From assembly GCF_025061645.1 (NCBI RefSeq), contig NZ_JANYMP010000050.1, positions 1 through 43,333 of the forward strand: a DNA stretch of 43,333 nucleotides, in the 5' to 3' direction. This document shows, piece by piece, positions 8,148 through 15,379 of the stretch. Below the pieces are notes generated by a model, which did not search any database, had not been told where the DNA came from, and worked only from the letters and a program-made list of their open reading frames with translations. Source of the DNA: Umezawaea endophytica (GTDB lineage: Bacteria > Actinomycetota > Actinomycetes > Mycobacteriales > Pseudonocardiaceae). Made by a program: the position numbers and the translations under genes. Within the stretch, counting starts at the first letter, position 1; each line of letters starts with the position of its first letter.

Positions 8148-8901
8148 CAGCACGTTCCGAGCGGAACTGACCAAGATCCGCACCCTGCGTTCCACCGTCG
8201 TGACCCTCGCCTTGGTGCCCCTCATCAGCGTCGGTCTGGGCGTGGTCAGCTTCACCTCCGTCCGCATCGCACTGGAACGCGGCCTTCCGGTGGTACGGCC
8301 CGACTTCGAACCGGTCACCGACGGACTGGTCACCGTCCTCTACGGACAGCTCGCCCTGGTGGCGTTCGGCGTCCTGACCATCTGCGGCGAGCACGGCAGC
8401 GGCCTGCTCCGCCTCTCCCTGTCCGCGACCCCGAACCGCCGAACCTTCTACGTGGGCAAGATCATCGCCTGCGCGGCGGTGGCGCTGACCCTCTCGTACG
8501 CCACCGTGTTCGCCACGTTCCTCACCGCGCACTGGGCGTTGGGCGCCTACGGCCCCTCCTTCTCCAGCGAGGGCGCCCTACGAGTCCTGCTGGGCACACC
8601 GCTCTACCTGACCGGCCTGTGCCTCTTCGCCCTGGGCGTCGCCACGGTCCTGCGCCACACCGCGTTGGCGCTCACGGTGATGCTCTCGTTCGTCTTCGTC
8701 GTCTCCCCGGTGGCGAACCTCGTACCAGGCCTCAAGGAGGTGGCCCACTACTTCCCCGACCAGGCGGGCACGTCGATCATGAAGGTGGGGCAGCAGGCGG
8801 ACCCGGTGGTCGGCCCGTGGACCGGGCTGCTCGTGCTGGCCGCGTGGACCGCGTGCGCGCTGCTGGCCGGTTGCTGGACCTTGAGCAGGCGCGACGCTTG
8901 A
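8140..8901 (+). CDS. ABC-2 type transporter permease
   Basis: A 253-residue integral membrane protein with about six hydrophobic segments and a short basic N-terminus (RAELTKIRTLRST), typical of actinobacterial ABC-2 permeases. It overlaps the upstream ATPase gene by 8 nt, so the two are translationally coupled and form one exporter. The segment ICGEHGSGLLRLSLSATPNRR after the second helix matches the usual cytoplasmic coupling region (E-x-x-x-G-x-L-R-x-S-L-x-x-x-P-x-R) of this permease family. The substrate is not evident. Confidence 0.9.
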   Translation: MPSSTFRAELTKIRTLRSTVVTLALVPLISVGLGVVSFTSVRIALERGLPVVRPDFEPVTDGLVTVLYGQLALVAFGVLTICGEHGSGLLRLSLSATPNRRTFYVGKIIACAAVALTLSYATVFATFLTAHWALGAYGPSFSSEGALRVLLGTPLYLTGLCLFALGVATVLRHTALALTVMLSFVFVVSPVANLVPGLKEVAHYFPDQAGTSIMKVGQQADPVVGPWTGLLVLAAWTACALLAGCWTLSRRDA

Positions 8902-8902
8902 G

Positions 8903-8914
8903 TACGCTCGCCCG
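8903..8914 (+). promoter_or_regulatory. -10 box of a leaderless promoter for the hydrolase at 8915
   Basis: TACGCT (8903-8908) ends 6 nt before the GTG start at 8915, the same arrangement as at 83-95. No ribosome binding site is present. It implies the hydrolase has its own start site just past the ABC operon. Confidence 0.5.
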
Positions 8915-9733
8915 GTGGACCTCCACCTGCCCGATGGGCGCACGCTGCGCGTGCACGACAGCGGTTCCGCGGGCCTGCCGGTGTTCTGGCTCCACGGCTC
9001 GCCGCAGACCGGCGACCTGCTCGCCCCGCTGCTGACCGTGCGGGGGATCCGCCTGCTGGGCTACGACCGGCCGGGCTACGGCGGCTCGACCCGCCTGCCC
9101 GGCCGGACCGTCGCCTCGGCCGCCGCCGACGTGGCCGCCATCGCCGACGCGCTCGGCCTCGACCGGTTCGCGGTGGCCGGTCACTCGGGCGGCGGCCCGC
9201 ACGCGCTGGCGTGCGGTGCTTCCCTGCCCGACCGCGTGATCGCCGTGGCGGCCCTCTCCAGCCCGGCCCCGCTCACCGCGGACGGCCTGGACTGGTTCGC
9301 GGGCATGGCGCCCGCGAGCGAAGCGGAACTGCGCGCCGCCGCCGCGGGCCGGGCCGTGCTGGAGGAGCACCTGGCGTCGGCCGACTTCGACCCCGCCGTG
9401 TTCACCGAGGCCGACCACGCCGCGTTGGCGGGCTCGTGGGCCCCGTTGGGCGAGAACGCCGGGGCCGCGCTGCCCGCGGGCTTCGGCGGCCTGGTCGACG
9501 ACGACCTGGCCCTCGTGGCGCCGTGGGGCTTCGACCCGGCCGAGGTCACCGTGCCCGCACTGGTCGTGCACGGCGTGCGGGACCGGATGGTGCCCTCCGA
9601 GCACGGCGAGTGGCTGGCGACCCGCTGCCGCCCGTCGGCCGAGCTGTGGCTCAGCCCCAGTGACGGCCACGTGTCCGTCCTCGACCGCGCCGTGGAAGCC
9701 CTCGTCTGGCTGGCGAGCGCTCCGCGCGGCTAG
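8915..9733 (+). CDS. Alpha/beta-hydrolase family protein
   Basis: A 272-residue alpha/beta hydrolase. The oxyanion-hole HG is in FWLHGSP, the nucleophile elbow is GHSGGGPHA (Ser), the acid is probably the Asp in VHGVRDRMVP, and the catalytic His is in SDGHVSVL. All triad members are present, so it should be active as an esterase, lipase-like enzyme or similar; the substrate cannot be predicted. There is no signal peptide. It starts with GTG 13 nt after the ABC permease but appears to have its own leaderless promoter. Confidence 0.9.
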   Translation: MDLHLPDGRTLRVHDSGSAGLPVFWLHGSPQTGDLLAPLLTVRGIRLLGYDRPGYGGSTRLPGRTVASAAADVAAIADALGLDRFAVAGHSGGGPHALACGASLPDRVIAVAALSSPAPLTADGLDWFAGMAPASEAELRAAAAGRAVLEEHLASADFDPAVFTEADHAALAGSWAPLGENAGAALPAGFGGLVDDDLALVAPWGFDPAEVTVPALVVHGVRDRMVPSEHGEWLATRCRPSAELWLSPSDGHVSVLDRAVEALVWLASAPRG

Positions 9734-9849
9734 CGGTTACTTGGTGGCAGGCGTTTCCCGCGGCCGGCCATCCCCTGGACACGGCGCCGCTCGCGGTCGA
9801 TCGCTCTCCGATCGCGGGCCAACCGTCGACCCCATCCGCCGGTACCTGC

Positions 9850-9884
9850 TAACGTTTGTTGGCATGTGCCAGGTTCTGTTGTGA
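9850..9884 (+). promoter_or_regulatory. Promoter, palindrome and 6-codon upstream ORF before the wHTH gene
   Basis: A -10-like TAACGT (9850-9855) is followed by an inverted repeat TGGCA-TG-TGCCA (9860-9871). The ATG at 9864 opens a six-codon frame (MCQVLL) whose TGA at 9882 overlaps the GTG start codon at 9881 of the regulator gene. The palindrome may be the autoregulatory operator. Translation of the mini-ORF could be coupled to that of the regulator. Confidence 0.4.
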
Positions 9885-10216
9885 CCACCCCTCGTCCGGC
9901 GGGGGACGACCTGGTCCTGGTGCTGGCCACGTTGGCCAACCCGCACCGGATGCGGGTCGTCGCCGCCCTGTCGAGGGAGCGCAACTACGTGAGCGCGCTC
10001 GCGCGGGAGCTCGGCATCAGCCGCGCGCTGCTCCAGGTCCACCTGAGGAAGCTGGAGCTCGCCGGTCTCGTGTCCGCGCACCTGGAGGTCTCCCGCGACG
10101 GGAAGGCGATGAAGTTCTACGAGGTCACCCCGTTCGAACTTCACCTCACCCCGGACTCCGTCGAGATCGCGGCCCGGTCGCTGAGTAAGCAGGACTCCGA
10201 GAAGGGAACAGAGTGA
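9881..10216 (+). CDS. ArsR-like winged-helix transcriptional regulator
   Basis: A 111-residue wHTH protein. LANPHRMRVVAALSRE is the N-terminal helix, ALARELGISRALLQVHLRKLELAGLV is the helix-turn-helix with its recognition helix, and the wing follows in SRDGKAMKFYEV. There are no Cys/His clusters for metal sensing. GTG 9881 is chosen; GTG 9866 in the same frame would begin inside the palindrome. Its stop overlaps the start of a small membrane-protein gene, and an MMPL exporter follows. By position it most likely controls that exporter cluster. Confidence 0.8.
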   Translation: MTTPRPAGDDLVLVLATLANPHRMRVVAALSRERNYVSALARELGISRALLQVHLRKLELAGLVSAHLEVSRDGKAMKFYEVTPFELHLTPDSVEIAARSLSKQDSEKGTE

Positions 10217-10488
10217 TGGTGGGGGACGGGAACGCACTGGAGGTCGCGGGCGCCATCGGGATCTTCGTGCTGCTGACGGCCGTGATCACCGTGACGATCT
10301 GGCAGATCGGCAGCACGTGGCGGGCGAAGCTGGTGGTGGAGCGCGAACGCGCGTACCGCGACCTCGCCGAGTCGGCCGTGCGCGCCCAGCAGGACGTCGA
10401 CCGGCGCTTGGCGGAACTGGCCGACCGGCTGTCCACGGTGGACGGTCGGATGGTGTCCGTCGAACGGATCCTCAAGGAAGTCGAGTAA
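10216..10488 (+). CDS. Small single-pass membrane protein with coiled coil
   Basis: A 90-residue protein with one transmembrane helix (about residues 8-32), then a basic stretch and a long amphipathic segment (about 40-88, rich in Glu, Arg, Ala and Leu) expected to form a cytoplasmic coiled coil. It is coupled to the regulator upstream: the TGA (10214-10216) runs into the ATG at 10216, with GAAGGG upstream. GTG 10213 is an alternative start. Similar small proteins sit between a wHTH regulator and a membrane transporter in other actinomycetes, in my recollection. A role as sensor or accessory subunit is inferred only. Confidence 0.7.
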   Translation: MVGDGNALEVAGAIGIFVLLTAVITVTIWQIGSTWRAKLVVERERAYRDLAESAVRAQQDVDRRLAELADRLSTVDGRMVSVERILKEVE

Positions 10489-10504
10489 CCACAACGAGAA
10501 GAAT

Positions 10505-10536
10505 CCGGACCGCCGAGCTGCAACTCGACGGTCCGG
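10505..10536 (+). terminator. Stem-loop between the small membrane protein and MMPL genes
   Basis: Arms 10505-10517 and 10524-10536 pair over 13 bp with one mismatch around a 6-nt loop (CTGCAA). No run of T follows, as is usual for actinobacterial terminators. It may partly separate expression of the regulator pair from the MMPL gene. Confidence 0.55.
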
Positions 10537-10609
10537 GCGAAGAAGAAGTGCCCACTCGCCTCACGGCGAGCTCTCATCGGACCACTCCTCCACGAGGGGA
10601 CTTTAGTTC

Positions 10610-12709
10610 ATGCTGCCCGAAATCAAGTCATCGAAGAACGCCGTGGTGGAACGGGTGGCCGCCTGGTCCGCCCGACGCCGCGGCCTCGCGCTCACCGCCT
10701 GGCTCGGCCTGGTCGCGGTGTCCGTCCTCGCCGCGGTGCTGGTCCCCGGCCGGGACGCGGCGAACACCGACGCGGGCGAAGCGGGCCGGGCGCAGGAGGT
10801 CCTGCGCGCGCAGGGCGCCTCCGCGCCCGTTCAGGAGAACGTCCTGGTGCAGCCCGTTTCGCAGGCCGCGCTGACCGACCTCGTCACCACCCTCCGCCGC
10901 ACCGCCGTCACCGACCTCCGCTCACCGCTGGACGACGCGGGCCTGGTGTCACCCGACGGCCGGTCGGGCCTGGTCACGTTCTCCCTGAGCGGCCCGGCCG
11001 ACACCGTGAGACCCGCCTACGCGGCCGTGGTCGCCGCCGTGGACGAGGTCTCGGAGCGCCACCCGACCGTCCGACTGGCGCAGGCCGGCGACCGCAGCCT
11101 GAGCACGGCGGTCGACGAGCACATCACCCGCGACCTCGAACGCTCGCACCTGCTGTCCCTGCCGATCACGCTGCTGATCCTGCTGGTGGTGTTCGGTTCC
11201 CTGCTCGCCTCGGCCGTCCCGCTGCTGCTGACCGCGACCACCGTGGCGGCGACGTTCGCGCTGCTCCAGGTGATCGGCAAGGTCGTCCCGGTCAACAGCG
11301 CGGCGTCCGCGATGATCCTGCTGGTCGGCATCGCCGTCGGCGTCGACTACTCCCTGTTCTCCCTGCGCAGGTACCGCGAGGAACTGGCCGCGGGCCACGA
11401 CGTGCGGCAGGCGCTGGCCATCACCGCCCGCACCTCCGGGCACGTCGTGGTGGTCTCCGGCCTCACCGTCGTCGTCTGCCTGTGCGGCCTGCTCTTCACG
11501 GGTCTCGGGGTCTTCCGCGGCCTCACCCTCGGCATCGTCCTCGTGGTGACCCTGGCGATGATCGCCTCGGTCACGGCCCTGCCTGCCGCACTCTCGTTGC
11601 TGGGCACCAGGATCAAGCCCAGCCGAGCCCGACGGGCCACGTGGACGAGGATCGCGGAGGCGGTGGTCCGCCGCCCGGTGCTGTGGGGCACCACCGCGAC
11701 CCTGGCGCTCGCGGTGCTCGCCCTGCCCGCCGCCACCATGCACCTCCAGGACCCGGCCGCCACCGAGAGCCTGCCCCGCAGCGTGCCCGCGGTCGACGCC
11801 GCCGTCCGCATGCAGGAGGCCTTCCCCGGCGCCCCGACCCCGGCGCGGGTGGTGCTCTGGGACCCCACGGGCGCCCCGGTCGACCGCCCGGACGTCCGCG
11901 CCGCCATCGCCACCCTCCCCGGCGGCAGCCTCGTCACCACCGCCGGGGTCGCCCGCGCCCTCGTGGTCAGGGTTCCGCTACCGGGCGGCGGCACCGACCC
12001 GACGTCGAACCAGGCGTTGGAAGCGTTGCGCATCAACGTCCTGCCCGCCGCGTTCGACCACCTGGACAACGTCGAGCACGCGGTCGGGGGCCGCACCGCC
12101 ACCCCTCACGACTTCACGGTCCAGCTCACCGCCAGGACCCCGCTGGTGTTCGCCTTCGTCCTGCTCCTCGCGTTCCTGCTGCTGGCCAGGACGTTCCGGT
12201 CCCTCACCATCCCGTTGATCTCGATAGCCCTCAACCTGCTGGCCACGGCGGCGGCGTACGGCGTGATCACCTGGGTCTTCCAGCACGGCCACCTGACGGC
12301 GTTGCTGGGCTTCACGCCGTACGGCGGCGTGGTCGCCTGGCTGCCGCTCTTCATGTTCGTCATGCTCTTCGGCCTGAGCATGGACTACCACGTCTTCATC
12401 CTCAGCCGGATCCGCGAACACCTGACCACCGCCACCCCGAAGCAGGCGGTGATCAACGGCGTCTCCGCGTCGGCGGGCGTCGTCACCAGCGCGGCCGTCA
12501 TCATGACGGCCGTCTTCGCCGTCTTCACCACCCTCACCGCGATCGAGTACAAGATGCTGGGCGTCGGCATGGCGTTCGCCGTCATCGTCGACGCCACCGT
12601 CGTCCGCGGCGTCCTGCTCCCGGCAGCGCTGTCCCTGCTGGGCGAGCACGCCTGGCTCACACCGAAGCCGCGTACCGCCAGAAGTCCCGCATCAGCGCGG
12701 GCGGCGTAG
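10610..12709 (+). CDS. MMPL-family (RND) transporter
   Basis: A 699-residue MMPL protein with two homologous halves. Each has one N-terminal helix, a large extracytoplasmic loop and a five-helix bundle. The proton-relay Asp-Tyr pairs of the family are visible in GVDYSLFSLRRYREE (about residue 245) and SMDYHVFILSRIREH (about 587). These transporters export lipids, siderophores or antibiotics across the actinobacterial envelope; the cargo here is unknown. GAGGGGAC precedes the ATG by about 10 nt. The upstream wHTH regulator and small membrane protein are the likely control module. Its 3' end overlaps the convergent serine hydrolase gene by 53 nt. Confidence 0.92.
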   Translation: MLPEIKSSKNAVVERVAAWSARRRGLALTAWLGLVAVSVLAAVLVPGRDAANTDAGEAGRAQEVLRAQGASAPVQENVLVQPVSQAALTDLVTTLRRTAVTDLRSPLDDAGLVSPDGRSGLVTFSLSGPADTVRPAYAAVVAAVDEVSERHPTVRLAQAGDRSLSTAVDEHITRDLERSHLLSLPITLLILLVVFGSLLASAVPLLLTATTVAATFALLQVIGKVVPVNSAASAMILLVGIAVGVDYSLFSLRRYREELAAGHDVRQALAITARTSGHVVVVSGLTVVVCLCGLLFTGLGVFRGLTLGIVLVVTLAMIASVTALPAALSLLGTRIKPSRARRATWTRIAEAVVRRPVLWGTTATLALAVLALPAATMHLQDPAATESLPRSVPAVDAAVRMQEAFPGAPTPARVVLWDPTGAPVDRPDVRAAIATLPGGSLVTTAGVARALVVRVPLPGGGTDPTSNQALEALRINVLPAAFDHLDNVEHAVGGRTATPHDFTVQLTARTPLVFAFVLLLAFLLLARTFRSLTIPLISIALNLLATAAAYGVITWVFQHGHLTALLGFTPYGGVVAWLPLFMFVMLFGLSMDYHVFILSRIREHLTTATPKQAVINGVSASAGVVTSAAVIMTAVFAVFTTLTAIEYKMLGVGMAFAVIVDATVVRGVLLPAALSLLGEHAWLTPKPRTARSPASARAA

Positions 12710-13793
12710 GACCGGTCATCGCCACCTGGCTCATCAACACGGACACCGTGCCGGTGGCGGGCACCACGTGGAACGCGGTCCCGGTACCGCCAACCCACCC
12801 GTACCGCCCCGGCACGTTCCACACGTCCACTTCGGCGACGTCGACGGACCCACCGAACCCCCACCCCTGCCCCTCCAGGAACAAGGTCGAGGCTTCCCGC
12901 TGCTCAGCCGTCAGGTGATCGGTCGTCATCAACCCGATCGACTCCTGCGACAACACCCGCGGCCCTTCCCCCAACAACATCCTGCCGAACGCCAGCATGT
13001 CGTCCACAGTGGACACCAGCCCACCCGACCCGGACTCGAACGCGGGAGGCGAAGCCCACTGCCCCTCGGGCCGATCCAGCAGCTTCAGCCCGCCGTCCTC
13101 ACCGGGCTGGTAGTAGCTCACCAACCGCCCAACCTTGTCCGCGGGCACGAAGAACCCGGTGTCCACCATCCCCAACGGCGCAAATATCCGCTCCGCCAGG
13201 AACTCTCCGAGCGACTTCCCACTTACCCGCGCCACCAACACCCCAGCGATGTCAGACCCCGTGTTGTACAACCACGCTTCCCCCGGCTGCCGCAACATCG
13301 GCACCCCGACCAACCGCCGCAACCACTCATCCGCAGCCGCCACCTCCTGCGGCTGCGGCGGCCCCTGCACCCCCTCGCTGAACAACATCTGCACCGCGGG
13401 CAACGAAAAATCATCCGGAAACCCATACCCACACCGAAAGGTCAACAGATCGAACACCGTGACAGCCCGCTCAACAGCCACCACATCCCCAACCTCAGCC
13501 CCCGGCTCCCGCACCACCTGCGCGGCCTCCAACTCCGGCAACCACCGCCCCACAGGCTCGTCCAACCCCAACAACCCGTCTTCAACCAACAACATCACCG
13601 CAGCCGCCACAACAGGCTTGCTCACAGAAGCAACCCGAAAAACCGCCCCCCGCCCAACCCTCGCCGACCCTTCAACATCAACATCCCCAACCACCCCCAC
13701 CTCAACCGCACCACCCCGAGCAACCACCCCAACCGCCCCCGGCACCAGCCCACCGGTCACATGGGCTTCCAGCACCTCACACAACTCCGACAT
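12657..13793 (-). CDS. Serine hydrolase, beta-lactamase class C / esterase fold
   Basis: A 378-residue protein of the class C beta-lactamase/DD-peptidase fold. The nucleophile motif S-x-x-K is in VASVSKPVVAA, the second motif Y-N-T in WLYNTGSDIAGV, and a GGTGTAF segment near the end replaces the KTG element. There is no clear signal peptide, so an intracellular esterase-type function is more likely than antibiotic resistance. ATG 13793 (MSELCE) has GAGGTGG upstream; an ATG at 13802 is also in frame. The 5' half of the coding strand is strikingly G/T-rich, unlike neighbouring genes. The last 53 nt overlap the MMPL gene on the other strand. Confidence 0.88.
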   Translation of the reverse strand: MSELCEVLEAHVTGGLVPGAVGVVARGGAVEVGVVGDVDVEGSARVGRGAVFRVASVSKPVVAAAVMLLVEDGLLGLDEPVGRWLPELEAAQVVREPGAEVGDVVAVERAVTVFDLLTFRCGYGFPDDFSLPAVQMLFSEGVQGPPQPQEVAAADEWLRRLVGVPMLRQPGEAWLYNTGSDIAGVLVARVSGKSLGEFLAERIFAPLGMVDTGFFVPADKVGRLVSYYQPGEDGGLKLLDRPEGQWASPPAFESGSGGLVSTVDDMLAFGRMLLGEGPRVLSQESIGLMTTDHLTAEQREASTLFLEGQGWGFGGSVDVAEVDVWNVPGRYGWVGGTGTAFHVVPATGTVSVLMSQVAMTGPTPPALMRDFWRYAASV

Positions 13794-13915
13794 CCCCGCC
13801 ACCTCTCACTAGTCCTTCCACATGCAGACTCTTCCAGCGACGAGAACTCATCGCCGGAGTGCTGCTGAGTGCGTTGGCCGGCGTGGCTGAATTCGGCACA
13901 GCCGGACGTACGAAC

Positions 13916-13954
13916 AAGGGCCCTTGACCGCGTTCACACTGGTCAAGGGCCCTT
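13916..13954. terminator. Orphan perfect stem-loop, bidirectional terminator type
   Basis: Arms 13916-13929 and 13941-13954 pair perfectly over 14 bp around an 11-nt loop, with TTTC following on the plus strand. No gene ends here on either strand. It lies between the start of the serine hydrolase gene and the truncated kinase, so it may be left over from a deleted gene. Confidence 0.7.
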
Positions 13955-13988
13955 TCGTGGCTGGGATCCGGCAGCGCCGACCGCTTGC

Positions 13989-14021
13989 TTTAACGGTCGT
14001 CTCAGGTTCGGTCGATATGAA
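13989..14021 (+). promoter_or_regulatory. Shared regulon promoter, copy 1 (before the NarL regulator)
   Basis: TTTAAC (13989-13994), six bases, CTCAGGTT (14001-14008), seven bases, then -10-like TATGAA (14016-14021). The same elements with the same spacings recur before the MMPL gene (16831-16863) and before the OmpR-type regulator (21303-21335, minus). The CTCAG element at the -35 position is typical of an activator site for OmpR/MprA-type regulators. Confidence 0.65.
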
Positions 14022-14025
14022 GTAG

Positions 14026-14142
14026 GCATCGCCGGGCGACGCGGGGCTCGGCCTCGATGGCATGGCCGAACGCGTCGCGCTCCACGGCGGCACGGTCGGC
14101 GGCTGGACCGCCTGCGCGCCCCTGAAAGGCAGCCGTTCATGA
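14026..14142 (+). pseudogene. C-terminal remnant of a histidine kinase
   Basis: In this frame about 38 codons encode the end of a HATPase domain: the G box GLGLDGMAERVALHGGTV, then a short tail and TGA. An in-frame TAG at 14023 closes it upstream, so the kinase core, dimerisation box and sensor are gone. The TGA still overlaps the ATG of the response regulator by the usual ATGA, showing the two were once an intact kinase-regulator operon. A promoter and an orphan terminator now abut the break. Confidence 0.75.
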
Positions 14143-14804
14143 TCTCTGTGCTCGTGGTGGACGCCCAGCCGCTACAGCGCTTCGGGGTTCGCATGCTGCT
14201 GGAGCGCTCCCCCGACACCGAGATCGTCGGCGAGGCCGAGAACGGTGCCGAGGCCGTTCGGTGGACGACCGAGCTGCGTCCCGACGTGGTGCTGATGGAC
14301 ATCCGCATGCCGGGCATCGACGGGATCGAGGTCACCCGGCGCATCGCCGCCGCCGGTGGGCGTTCGCGGATCCTGGTGCTGACGACGTTCGACGTGGACC
14401 GGTACGCGCTCGCCGCGCTGCGGGCCGGGGCAAGCGGTTTCCTGTTGAAGGACATCCGCCCGGAGGAGTTGCTCGCCGGCATCCGGGCCGTCGCGGCCGG
14501 GGCCGCGGTGATCACGCCCGCGCTGACCCGGCGGATGCTCGACGCGTTCGCCGACCGGCTCGGCGATGACCTCGGCGCGCCCGTGCGGAAGGACCCCCGG
14601 CTGAACTCCCTGACCAGCCGCGAGCGCGAGATCCTCGTCGCCATCGGCCACGGACTCACCAACGGCGAGATCGCGCAGCGGTTCACGCTGTCGGAGTCGA
14701 CGGTGAAGACCCACGTCGGGCGGGTCCTCGCCAAGATCGGTGCACGGGACCGGATCCAGGCCGTCATCCTGGCCTACGACCTGAGGCTCACCCGGCCGAA
14801 TTGA
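14139..14804 (+). CDS. NarL/FixJ-family response regulator, partner kinase lost
   Basis: A 221-residue response regulator with Asp54 (VVLMDIRMP) and the conserved Lys in FLLKDIRP. Its LuxR-type helix-turn-helix reads TSREREILVAIGHGLTNGEIA and STVKTHVGRVL. The usual acidic pair at positions 8-9 reads DA rather than DD/DE, so Mg binding and phosphorylation may be weakened. The ATG at 14139 follows GAAAGGC and overlaps the stop of the truncated kinase. Transcription probably starts at the shared-motif promoter about 120 nt upstream. The regulator is intact and may work as an orphan or be phosphorylated by another kinase. Confidence 0.9.
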   Translation: MISVLVVDAQPLQRFGVRMLLERSPDTEIVGEAENGAEAVRWTTELRPDVVLMDIRMPGIDGIEVTRRIAAAGGRSRILVLTTFDVDRYALAALRAGASGFLLKDIRPEELLAGIRAVAAGAAVITPALTRRMLDAFADRLGDDLGAPVRKDPRLNSLTSREREILVAIGHGLTNGEIAQRFTLSESTVKTHVGRVLAKIGARDRIQAVILAYDLRLTRPN

Positions 14805-14835
14805 CGACATCGGTGGTCGGTGGGAGTGCGGCCAC

Positions 14836-14868
14836 CGAACGGCCCGCCGAGTCCCGGCGGGCCGTTCG
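14836..14868. terminator. Bidirectional terminator between convergent genes
   Basis: A perfect 14-bp stem (14836-14849 with 14855-14868) closed by the 5-nt loop AGTCC. It lies between the stop codons of the NarL regulator and the convergent Rieske lipoprotein gene and can serve both. Confidence 0.85.
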
Positions 14869-14876
14869 ACACCTCT

Positions 14877-15302
14877 CTAGGCGGTCACGACCGAGTCGCC
14901 GCTGATCTTCACCGGGATCGGGATCAGGCCGGTGGTCGCGGGCCCCTTCTTCCTGTCGCCGGTCGCGGCGTCGAAGACGCTGCCGTGGCCGGGGCACGTG
15001 ATGGTGCCGCCCGCCGGTTTGGAAACGATGACACCCGAGTGCGGGCAGACCGGGTTGAGCCCTTTGACCTCGTTCTCCGATGGCCGCACGATCAGGACTT
15101 TGCCCGACGGCCCGTCCACGATCACCCCGCTGCCGACCGGGACGTCGGCCAGCTTGGCCAACGGCGTGCCTGCGGAGCCGGAGGATCCTCCGGTGGACGG
15201 GGTGGCGGCGGGTGTCCCGGACGAGCAGGCGGCCAGCGAAACCGGGACGACCAGACCGGCCAGCAGGCCGCAGACGACCGTGCGGCGTGTTGGATCTGGC
15301 AA
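14877..15302 (-). CDS. Rieske [2Fe-2S] lipoprotein
   Basis: A 141-residue exported Rieske protein. The N-terminus has a twin-arginine stretch (TRRTVV), a hydrophobic core and a lipobox LAAC (Cys26), suggesting Tat export with the cluster pre-inserted, then lipid anchoring. A Ser/Gly/Thr-rich linker (about 27-48) leads to the Rieske fold. Cluster ligands are CPHSG (Cys86, His88) and CPGHGS (Cys103, His106). The start is TTG 15302, with AGGAGG 7 nt upstream; the long upstream frame has no better signal. It lies 77 nt downstream of a copper-monooxygenase lipoprotein gene on the same strand. An electron-transfer role outside the membrane is likely; the partner is inferred. Confidence 0.9.
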   Translation of the reverse strand: MPDPTRRTVVCGLLAGLVVPVSLAACSSGTPAATPSTGGSSGSAGTPLAKLADVPVGSGVIVDGPSGKVLIVRPSENEVKGLNPVCPHSGVIVSKPAGGTITCPGHGSVFDAATGDRKKGPATTGLIPIPVKISGDSVVTA

Positions 15303-15379
15303 GACGATGCCTCCTGAGCGCGAACAGTGGTGTTTTCCGGCTGTTGACCTCAGTGAGGCCACGTGCGTTCGGTGCTTCG

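Noticed and set aside
12657-13793. Antibiotic-resistance beta-lactamase
   Set aside because: S-x-x-K and Tyr motifs are present but there is no export signal and no KTG box; an esterase/peptidase-like hydrolase is the safer call.
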